The position numbers were made by a program, and so were the translations under genes. Shown here piece after piece: positions 8,679 to 15,804 of a stretch of 64,000 bases of DNA. Under the pieces are notes generated by a model. The model saw only the letters and a list, made by a program, of their open reading frames with translations, was not told where the DNA came from and ran no database searches. The stretch's first letter is position 1. Every line of letters begins with the position of its first letter. Origin of the DNA: CAVREM01 sp963728825 (GTDB taxonomy: Bacteria; Acidobacteriota; Vicinamibacteria; Vicinamibacterales; CAVVIG01). The DNA lies in assembly GCA_963728825.1 (NCBI GenBank), contig CAVSLA010000004.1:1302001-1366000 (forward strand), written 5' to 3'.

Positions 8679-9621
8679 GCCGCTGTCTCCGCGCCGCGCA
8701 GCAGCAGACCTGCTGAGCGGCGCCAGTGAGTCGAGCAGCGCCGGCGCCGCTGTAGATCCGGTCGGTCAGCGCCGCCGCCTGGCGAATGTCTACGACGTCG
8801 ACCGCCAGCGCCAGACGCTGTTCGAGCCCGCGCCGCACCTCGTCGCCGGGACTGCCGCAGATCAGCGCGCGGCCAAACCCGGTTCCCCCGCAGCCGATCC
8901 TCGTAGTACATCGCCGTCTGATGGACGAGGTCGGCGAGCGTCCCGTCGGCATCCGCGCCGCGGGTGCGGAAGAAAATCAGCTGCGGCCCGCGCATGATCG
9001 CAATCGAGGCCCAGTCGGACGGCGACGTTGACCAGGAGCCAGTCGGCGGTCGGCGCGCCGGTGCCGGCGAGAACGGCGTTGACGACGTTGAAGGTCGACA
9101 GATCGACGATGCCGGCGTGCGCGCCGTTGCTGTTCAGCCAGCTGCTCATATTCTTCGACAATGTCGCGTTTCGCGACGCTGACGATGAACTCGTGCCCGC
9201 CGCTCACCGATGCCCGCCTCGACGAAGCTCATTTGCGCGTCTTCGATCGGAAACGGCGCTGCCTTGCGCACCTGCCAGCGAATCAGCTGTTCGAGATCCT
9301 GGGCGCGCGCCGGCACCTGCTCGAATCGGACCAGCGACACCTTCGCGACGCTGATCGGGCATGACCAGTCCGACGCGGCGCGACCGCCCGAGTGTTCGAG
9401 CACCGGCCGACGACCGCCGCACCACGGCGCGGTCGCGGATGTTGGACGCGGTCAGCGACGGGACGACGGCGCCCTCGGGCAGCGGCTCGATGGCGTAGGC
9501 GCGGACCACCGGCCTGGCCACCGCGCGTTCGAGCGCGGCGGCGGCCACGCGCTCGGCGCCGATCTCCACCGCGGCTTCCGGCGGCGGGACGTCCGCTGAG
9601 GTCGAAAGTCCAGCGGCTCAT
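8675..9621 (-). CDS. PilM-like actin-fold cytoplasmic assembly protein; frame disrupted
   Basis: The ATG at 9621 overlaps the gspE stop. Successive frames give a continuous PilM-like protein: SRWTFDLS, VEIGAERVAAAALERAVARP, LTASNIRDRAVVRRS, ISVAKVSLVRFEQVPARAQDLEQLIRWQVRKAAPFPIEDAQMSF, HEFIVSVAKRDIVEEYEQLAEQ, AGIVDLSTFNVVNAVLAG, ADWLLVNV, then RGPQLIFFRTRG and an RIYSGAGAARL-like end. The segment LIRWQVRKAAPFPIEDA is the hallmark helix of PilM/GspL. At least seven frame changes occur in ~950 bp, the densest in the window. The order pilM-pilN-pilO-pilP with overlapping stops and starts is the canonical assembly operon. Confidence 0.75.
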
Positions 9622-11266
9622 TCGACGAAGGTCACCTTGTTGATCTCGCGGAGCGTCGTGAGCCCTTCGAGCACGCGCTCGACCGCCGACTCCCGCAGGA
9701 ACCGCATGCCCTCGTCGCGCGCCGCTTTCTTGATTTCCGAGGTCGGACGCTTCTCGAGAATCATCTCGCGGATGCGATCGGTGAGATCGAGCAGCTCGCA
9801 GATCGCCATCCGCCCCTTATAGCCCGTGCCGTTGCATTCGATGCAGCCGATCCCTCGAAAAACGTCTGGGTGCGCTCGAGCCCCGGATCCAGCCCGGATT
9901 CCTCGAGCAGCTGGCCGCGACACTTTGATCGGCCGGCGGCAATGGCTGCAGATCACCCGGACCAGCCGCTGCGCCAGCACGCAGTTGAGGGCCGACACGA
10001 ACTGATAGGCCTCGACCCCCATGTTGAGGAAGCGGCCGAGCACGTCGAGCACGTTGTTGGCGTGGACGGTCGTGAAGACCAGGTGGCCGGTCAGCGCCGA
10101 GTTGATGGCAATCTGCGCGGTTTCGTTGTCGCGAATCTCGCCGACCATGATCTTGTCGGGATCGTGGCGGAGGATCGAGCGGAGGCCGCGCGCGAAGGTC
10201 AGGCCTTTTTTCTCGTTGATCGGGATCTGCGTGATGCCGGCCAGCTGGTACTCGACCGGATCCTCAATGGTGATGATCTTGTCTTCAATCGACTTGATCT
10301 CGGACAGCGCCGCGTAGAGGGTCGTCGTCTTGCCGCTGCCGGTCGGGCCGGTGACCAGCACCATGCCGTACGGCTCGGCGATGTACTTGCGGAACCGTTT
10401 CAGCTCCGCGTGCGGAAAGCCGAGGATGTCGAGCCGCAGCTCGGTGAACTGTTCGCTGATCGATTCCTTGTCGAGAATGCGGATCACGGCGTCCTCGCCG
10501 TGCACGCTCGGCATGATCGACACGCGGAAGTCGATGGTCTTGCCCGGCATCCGCAGCTTGAAGCGGCCGTCCTGCGGCACGCGCTTCTCGGCGATGTCGA
10601 GCTCGGCCATCACCTTGATGCGGGAGATGATCGAGCTGTGAAACTGCTTGGCAATCGGCCGCATCGCCGGCTGCAGCACGCCGTCGATCCGGTACTTGAC
10701 GTGCACCGCGTCGTCCTGGGTTTCGATGTGGATGTCGCTGGCGCGCCGCTGGATGGCCGTGTAGATGGTCGAGTCGACCAGTCGGATGACCGGGCTGATG
10801 TCGCTGGTCAGTCGCTCGACGGTCAGGTTGTCTTCGGCGTTCTCGTCTTCCTTGAGCAGCTGCAGGTGGAAGCTCTCGGTCGCTTCCTCGAGGACGCGCT
10901 GCGAGCTTTCGCTTTTCTTCAGAATCGACTCGATGGCGGACTTCGGTCCGACCGCGACCTTGATCGGCGTCGCCAGCAGCACGCCGAGCTCGTCGATCAT
11001 CGGCAGATCGGTCGGGTCGGAGACGACGATCTTCAGGGTGCGGCCGTCGGGCCCTTCGCGCCGGTAGGGTACGAACCCGTAGCGCAGCATCAGGTCGGCC
11101 GGAATCGAGCGGAACAGATCCTGGTCGATCCGGAACGTGTCCATGTCGACAAACTCGATTGGTAGCGATCAGCCAGCCGGCGCGCCAGGTCCAGCTCGGC
11201 AAGCCGATCGGGGGTGCCAAGCTCGGCGTCGGCGTGAAATGGCGCGGTGGCGTCGGTGTCAGCCAT
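9618..11266 (-). CDS. gspE: GspE/PilB-family secretion ATPase; frame disrupted at the N-terminus and internally
   Basis: Hexameric assembly ATPase. The likely start is ATG 11266 (MADTDATAPF), followed by AELDLARRLADRYQ; one base is wrong near 11160 before FVDMDTFRIDQDLF resumes in the main frame. Walker A is GPTGSGKTTTLYAAL (about 10345-10305), the Asp box FRVSIMPSVHGEDAVIR, Walker B IMVGEIRD and the His box HLVFTTVHAN. The zinc-binding Cys pairs CSHCRRP and CIECNGTGYKG flank a stretch of ~27 codons (about 9855-9935) that reads out of frame because of a compensating indel pair. It drives pseudopilus assembly from the cytoplasmic face. Confidence 0.92.
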
Positions 11267-11293
11267 CCTCAACTTTCCGTATGGAAGCCGGAT

Positions 11294-11324
11294 CGGGTCG
11301 ACCCGGCGTGGGGGCTTCCCCCAC
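11294..11324. other. Hairpins in the gspF-gspE intergenic gap
   Basis: The 93-bp gap between gspF and gspE holds a perfect 12-bp palindrome CGGGTCGACCCG (11294-11305) followed directly by GTGGGGGCTTCCCCCAC (11308-11324). No T-tract follows. These could set the gspF/gspE expression ratio by processing or attenuation; function is not shown by the sequence. Confidence 0.4.
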
Positions 11325-11359
11325 CCGCGGTCGCGTGACGCCGCGGCGATCGCGCGACG

Positions 11360-12574
11360 TCATGAAGTCGTCAGGACCGAGCTCAACTGGAAGAGCGGCA
11401 TGTAGAGCGCGAGCAACAGCGCCGCGATGACGATGCCCATGATGACGAGCAGCAGTGGTTCGACCAGCGTGACGAACCGCTCCATGTTCGTCGAGATTTC
11501 CTCGTCATAAAAATCCGCGACGGTGTTCAGCATCTCCTGCAGCGCGCCGGTCGACTCGCCCACCTCGGCCATCTTCACCGCGACGTCGGGAAAGATGCGC
11601 CGCGCGTCGAGCGCCGCCGCGAACGACTGCCCTTCCCGCACCCGGGCCGTGACGATTTCAAGCTGTCCGGCCAGGTAGCGATTGCCAATCGAGCGGGCGG
11701 AAATGTCGAGCGCGTTCACCAGCGGCAACCCGCCGCCGAGCAGCGTCGCCAGCGTCCGCGCCATCTGCGACGTGCCGAATTTGGTCGCGATCTCGCCGAC
11801 CATCGGGAGTCGCAAAATCAGATGATCGAATCGCGTCTTCTGTCCTGGCTGCCTGATCCAGAAGACGAATGCCGCGACCGCGGCGGCGACCACGATGAAG
11901 ACGAGAATGAACTGCTGCCGCAGCACGGTCGAGACCCGTACGATGATCCGCGTGATCAACGGCAGCTCCGAGCCGAAGCTCGCGTAGAAGTCGGTGAAGG
12001 CCGGCACCACCCGGAAGATGATGATGCCGACCAGGACGAAGGCCAGCGAGATCAGAATCAGCGGGTAGATCAGCGCCGACAGCGTTTTGCGTTTGATGGT
12101 GGCGATGATCTTCGAGTACTCGACAAATCGCCTGAGCACGGTGTCGAGGCTGCCGCTGCGCTCGCCGGCGAGCAGCGACGCCGTGTACACGGAGGGAATC
12201 AGGGCGGCGTGCGCGGCGAAGGCGTCCGACATCGCAGTGCCAGAGCGCACCCGTTCGTGGACGTCCTGGAGCACGCCGCGAAAGACCGGCGACTGCACCC
12301 GCCGCCTGAGCAGGTCGAGCGACTGGACGAGCGGCATCCCGGCCTTGAGCAGCGTGGCGAGTTCCTGGTTGAAGACCAGGAAGTCGGCGGCGGGAATGCG
12401 GCCCGACTGCCCGAGCTGCAGCGACAGGCCCGCGACTGAGCCTTTCGGCTGCAGCGACAGGACGTACTGCCCCTTTTCCTCGAACTCGTGCCGCAGCCGG
12501 GCTTCGCTTTCCGCCGCGTACACGCCTTCGACGATTTCGCCACTCGGGGACGCAATCCGACAGCGGAACTCCAT
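11360..12574 (-). CDS. gspF: GspF/PilC-family inner-membrane platform protein
   Basis: A 404-residue protein with two T2SSF domains. The first (about residues 65-190) contains FNQELATLLKAGMPLVQSLDLL and ends with a membrane helix (LSALIYPLILISLAFVLVGIIIF). The second (about 265-390) contains KFGTSQMARTLATLLGGGLPLVNALDI and VAVKMAEVGESTGALQEMLNTVADFYDEEI, ending with LVEPLLLVIMGIVIAALLLALYMPLFQLSSVL. The N-terminal DUF-like beta segment (MEFRCRIASPSGEIVEGVY) matches full-length family members. The frame is intact, unlike the genes just downstream. It is the first gene of the secretion operon, followed by gspE after 93 bp. Confidence 0.95.
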   Translation of the reverse strand: MEFRCRIASPSGEIVEGVYAAESEARLRHEFEEKGQYVLSLQPKGSVAGLSLQLGQSGRIPAADFLVFNQELATLLKAGMPLVQSLDLLRRRVQSPVFRGVLQDVHERVRSGTAMSDAFAAHAALIPSVYTASLLAGERSGSLDTVLRRFVEYSKIIATIKRKTLSALIYPLILISLAFVLVGIIIFRVVPAFTDFYASFGSELPLITRIIVRVSTVLRQQFILVFIVVAAAVAAFVFWIRQPGQKTRFDHLILRLPMVGEIATKFGTSQMARTLATLLGGGLPLVNALDISARSIGNRYLAGQLEIVTARVREGQSFAAALDARRIFPDVAVKMAEVGESTGALQEMLNTVADFYDEEISTNMERFVTLVEPLLLVIMGIVIAALLLALYMPLFQLSSVLTTS

Positions 12575-12586
12575 TATTCGCCAGAA

Positions 12587-12595
12587 ATTATAGCA
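12587..12595 (-). promoter_or_regulatory. Extended -10 promoter for the gspF-E/pilMNOP/gspD operon
   Basis: On the minus strand TGCTATAAT gives a perfect TATAAT with the TGn extension and ends 12 nt before the gspF ATG. No convincing -35 box is seen, as expected for extended -10 promoters. The predicted leader is only about 5 nt and no Shine-Dalgarno fits, suggesting leaderless translation. Confidence 0.55.
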
Positions 12596-12663
12596 ACTCT
12601 ACGCAACGTTCCTGGAAGGTTAGACCGGGCAGCGTCAGGAAAGGACGGGTGGGATCGCCCCTT

Positions 12664-13539
12664 TTATCGCGGATCCACGAAGGCATGAAACACCCGGACG
12701 CCCAGCTCACGCTTGTCGCCGCTCTTGGCTTCCGGCACCTGAGCCGGAATCCACGACTTGTCGACCCGGATCTGCAGCTCGGACATCTCCGCATCGCCGA
12801 TCTGTGCAGCGGTCATCGGTACGCGGCGCAGCACCCGCTGGCCGACGCCGAGCGTGAACTCGTCGATCACTCGTCCGTTCAGGACGACCTGGAGCTGCTG
12901 TGGACCATGAAACGCCCCCCCGGGGCTGTCGACGTCGAGAAAGAAGGTCGCGTTCTTCTTGGGATTCCGGAACGCCAGGACCGCTTCTTTCTTGGTCCAC
13001 TGCCACTCGATGGTCGCGTTGTCCCCCGCCACTTCGGCCTGATGCCAGCCGTCCTTGAAGACCGTCAGCAGATTGTCGGTTTGCGGGAGCAGCTGAACCT
13101 TCGCGACGTGGTACGCGTTCTGGCCGCCATGCTCGGCGTTCAGGGTCAGACGATGGCCATCGGCCTTCGAGTGCAGCCCAATCCGGAACGTCGCTTCCCC
13201 GACGTACGGGTAGACGGGCACGAACACCGTGCGCGTGTACTCCACAGTCTGTCCCGGCTTCCACTGCGTCGTCGGCACCGGCGGCTCGTGGTCGTCGTCC
13301 CACATCCGCTCCTCGTCGACATCGATCACATGAGCGAAGACGCGGTAGTCCTCCTTGAACGACGCATCGTCGGCGACGACGAACTTGTAGGTGATGTCGA
13401 GCGGACTTCCGGCTGGTGCCTGCGGGTGATTGAACGTCACGGTCGGCGTCGCGACCGGTGGCGCTTGAGGGTCCCCGCCGCCGCATGCCGACAGCGCCAG
13501 CGCGGACAAGAAAATCAGAGCGATCGAACGGCTGTACAC
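12664..13539 (-). CDS. Putative lipoprotein of unknown function
   Basis: A 291-residue protein with a GTG start and lipoprotein signal (IALIFLSALALSAC, Cys near residue 19) followed by GGGDPQAPP. The mature part is beta-rich with two recognisable halves: an early segment like gas-vesicle/lipoprotein Ig-like domains (VTFNHPQAPAGSPLDITYKFVVAD; VFAHVIDVDEERMWDDDHEPPVPTTQWKPGQTVEYTRTVFVPVYPYVGEATFRIGL) and a later segment (TFFLDVDSP; QLQVVLNGRVIDEFTL; ELGVRVFHAFVDPR). The second half resembles sequences seen in exported glycosyltransferase-linked lipoproteins of Acidobacteriota, but no enzyme motif is visible. It is divergently transcribed from the BMC shell gene across about 60 bp. Confidence 0.7.
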   Translation of the reverse strand: MYSRSIALIFLSALALSACGGGDPQAPPVATPTVTFNHPQAPAGSPLDITYKFVVADDASFKEDYRVFAHVIDVDEERMWDDDHEPPVPTTQWKPGQTVEYTRTVFVPVYPYVGEATFRIGLHSKADGHRLTLNAEHGGQNAYHVAKVQLLPQTDNLLTVFKDGWHQAEVAGDNATIEWQWTKKEAVLAFRNPKKNATFFLDVDSPGGAFHGPQQLQVVLNGRVIDEFTLGVGQRVLRRVPMTAAQIGDAEMSELQIRVDKSWIPAQVPEAKSGDKRELGVRVFHAFVDPR

Positions 13540-13559
13540 GGCGGCAAATCGTACCGGAT

Positions 13560-13588
13560 TTCACCAGGTGGTGCAATCACCGTATGTT
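13560..13588 (+). promoter_or_regulatory. Weak promoter candidate for the microcompartment gene pair
   Basis: TTCACC (13560-13565), a 17-bp spacer and TATGTT (13583-13588), each matching four of six consensus bases. The -10 box ends 11 nt before the BMC-H ATG, so the leader would be very short. It lies in the divergent gap with the lipoprotein gene. Confidence 0.35.
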
Positions 13589-13599
13589 AAAGTGCGCGC

Positions 13600-13875
13600 A
13601 TGGCACAGGAAGCGTTGGGTCTCGTCGAGACCAAAGGCCTCATCGGTTCGGTCGAAGCCGCGGATGCCATGGTGAAGGCCGCCAACGTGACGCTCGTCGG
13701 CAAGGAATACATCGGTGCCGGGTACGTGACGGTGATGGTTCGCGGTGACGTCGGCGCAGTCAAGGCGGCAACCGATGCCGGCGCCGCCGCCGCGCGCCGC
13801 GTCGGCGAGCTGGTGTCGGTCCACGTAATCCCTCGCCCGCACACCGAAGTTGAGAGGATCCTTCCCAAGGGTTGA
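13600..13875 (+). CDS. BMC-H bacterial microcompartment hexameric shell protein (PduA/EutM/CcmK type)
   Basis: A 91-residue single-BMC-domain protein. EALGLVETKGLIGSVEAADAMVKAANVTLVGKEYIGAGYVTVMVRGDVGAVKAATDAGAAAARRVGELVSVHVIPRPH follows the BMC fold throughout: the K in ETKG/ADAMVKAA positions, the pore loop around KEYIGAG, GDVGAVKAA, and the C-terminal VIPRPH strand common in Pdu/Eut shell proteins. It has the usual length for a BMC-H with no extra domain. It is followed after 12 bp by an acylating aldehyde dehydrogenase, the standard signature enzyme of catabolic metabolosomes. No BMC-P (pentamer) or BMC-T gene is in the window. Confidence 0.96.
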   Translation: MAQEALGLVETKGLIGSVEAADAMVKAANVTLVGKEYIGAGYVTVMVRGDVGAVKAATDAGAAAARRVGELVSVHVIPRPHTEVERILPKG

Positions 13876-13887
13876 CGCATAGATCGC

Positions 13888-15582
13888 GTGCTTCAGTCCG
13901 ATCGCGACCTCGCCTCGATCGCAGAAGCCCGCGCGCTCGCTCGCCGCGCCAAGCGGCGTGGCTGGAGCTCGCCGAATTCAGTCAGGAACGGATTGACGCC
14001 ATCGTCGACGCCATGGCGGCAGCGGCCACTCCCCAGGCAGAAGCCTTCGCGCAGATGGCGGTCGACGAGACCGGCTACGGCGTGGTCGCCGACAAGGTTC
14101 AGAAGAACCTGTTCAGCTCACAAAAGGTCTACAACTTCATACGACCGATGAAGACCGTCGGCGTGATCGCGCGTCACGAAGATCGGCGCGTTGTCGAAAT
14201 CGCGGAGCCGTTTGGCGTCGTCGCCGCGGTGGTGCCGTCGACCAACCCGACCTCGACCGCCATCTACAAGATCCTGATCTCGATCAAGGCGCGCTGCGCG
14301 GTGGTGTTGAGCCCTCATCCGGCCGCGGTGAAGTGCATCACAGCAGTCGCCGAGGTCATGGAAGCCGCCGCCCGCCGCGCTGGCGCACCGGCCGGCGCCA
14401 TCAACTGGATGACCACGGTGACCCTCGAAGGGACGCAGGAGCTGATGAAGCATCGCGACGTTGCGGTGATTCTCGCCACCGGCGGGATGGGCCTGGTCCG
14501 CGCGGCGTATAGCGCCGGCAAGCCGGCGTACGGCGTGGGCCCGGGCAACGCCCCGGCGTACATCGAGCAGACCGCCGACGTCCGGAAGGCGGTTCGCGAC
14601 ATCGTCACCGGGAAGACCTTCGACAACGGCGTGCTCTGTTCCTCCGAGAACTCGGTCGTCGTGGACCAGGCGATCGCCGACGCCGTTCGACTCGAGTTCC
14701 AGGCGCAGGGCGGCCATTTCATGTCCAAATCGGAGATGGACGCCGTCGCCCGTGTGCTCGTGACGCCGCAGCGGCTGCCCAATCCGGCGCTGGTCGGGAA
14801 GGCGGCGACGCTGATTGCCGAAAAGTGCGGGATCACGGTGCCGTCCGAGACGCGCGTGCTCATAGCGCCGCTCGAAGGGGTTGGCCGCGACTACCCGCTG
14901 TCTATCGAAAAGCTCTGCCCGGTCCTCTCCTTTTATGTGGTCAAGGACTGGCGGGAGGGCTGTGAGCGCTGCAAGCAGATTCTGCGGTACGGCGGCATGG
15001 GCCATACGATGTCCATCCACTCGAAAAACGACCAGGTCATCCTCGAGTTCGGGCTTCGAAAAGCCGGCCTTCCGGATCGTTGTCAACACGCCGACGTCAC
15101 ATGGCTCGATAGGCTTGACCACCGGTCTCGACCCGGCGATGACCTTGGGGTGTGGCGGGTACGGCGGCAACATCACTTCCGACAATATCTCCCCCCGTCA
15201 CCTATTGAATGTGAAGAGGCTGGCGTACGAGGTCGCCCCGGTCGCCAGTCGGTTCGAGAAGGCCGCAGCCAGTACGCCACGGGCGGCGTCCCCGGGGATT
15301 TCTGCCCAGGCACTGACCAGCAGGATTGACGCGTTTCTGGGGGCGCGCGGTTATCGATCCGACCCGGCCGCTGACAAGCAGCCGCGGGCGCTTTCGACGA
15401 CGCCTCACCCCGTCCCAGCCTCCTCCGAACCGCCGCTCGACTTCGTTTGCGAAGACGATGTGAGGGCCGCTGTACAGGGCGGCCGAAAGCTTGTCGTCTC
15501 CGAGCGCGCCATCATCACGCCGGCTGCGCGCGACCTCGGAGAGGAACATCGCGTGTTCACGATCGCGCCGTGGCGGAGATGA
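13888..15582 (+). CDS. CoA-acylating aldehyde dehydrogenase, microcompartment associated (EutE/PduP-like); two frameshifts
   Basis: Oxidises an aldehyde to acyl-CoA with NAD. GTG start at 13888 (LQSDRDLASIAEARALARRAK); one base is missing near 13957 before AAWLELAEFSQERIDAIV; one base is extra near 15060 before EKPAFRIVVNTPTSHGSIG. The two indels cancel, giving 565 codons including the stop. Motifs: VVPSTNPTSTAIYKIL (CoA/NAD region), GPGNAPAYIE, catalytic Cys in GVLCSSENSVVVD, MGHTMSIHSKN, GCGGYGGNITSDNISP. Beyond the normal end is a ~100-residue extension with a Pro-rich linker and EDDVRAAVQGGRKLVVSER then ITPAARDLGEE, which could be an encapsulation-type tail or extra domain (inference). 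Confidence 0.9.
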
Positions 15583-15627
15583 CCTTCGCGGAAATTCCCG
15601 TTACTGCTGAGCCCCTTGGACTTACGG

Positions 15628-15656
15628 TTGACCTGCTCGGCGCGAGCTGTTAAGAT
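15628..15656 (+). promoter_or_regulatory. Sigma70-type promoter for the lytic transglycosylase gene
   Basis: TTGACC (15628-15633), 17-bp spacer, TAAGAT (15651-15656). Predicted start of transcription is near 15663, leaving a leader of about 95-140 nt depending on the start codon chosen. Confidence 0.6.
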
Positions 15657-15661
15657 GGCTC

Positions 15662-15756
15662 AGCCGTAGCGCAGAGAGTGAACCCTCTCTGATCACCCTG
15701 GCGGGGGCCCCAGCCCTCCGCATGACCTTCCAGCCCCCTCAGGGGGGCGACTTACG
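15662..15756 (+). promoter_or_regulatory. Structured 5' leader of the lytic transglycosylase gene, unidentified
   Basis: The leader can form an AGAGAG/CTCTCT hairpin (about 15672-15690), a GGGGGC/GCCCT-type GC stem (about 15703-15720) and a CCCCCTCAGGGGGG hairpin (15734-15747) whose 3' arm is the only Shine-Dalgarno-like sequence for the ATG at 15757. GCGGGGGCCCCA vaguely recalls part of the c-di-AMP riboswitch, but other core elements are missing. No known riboswitch class could be assigned by eye. Confidence 0.4.
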
Positions 15757-15804
15757 ATGGCCGGTCGGCGCGCTCTGGGCCGAACGATCGTCGCGGAGCG
15801 CCCG

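Noticed and set aside
15662..15756. c-di-AMP (ydaO) riboswitch before the MltD-like gene
   Set aside because: Only GCGGGGGCCCCA is vaguely similar; the conserved 5' and 3' core segments are missing.
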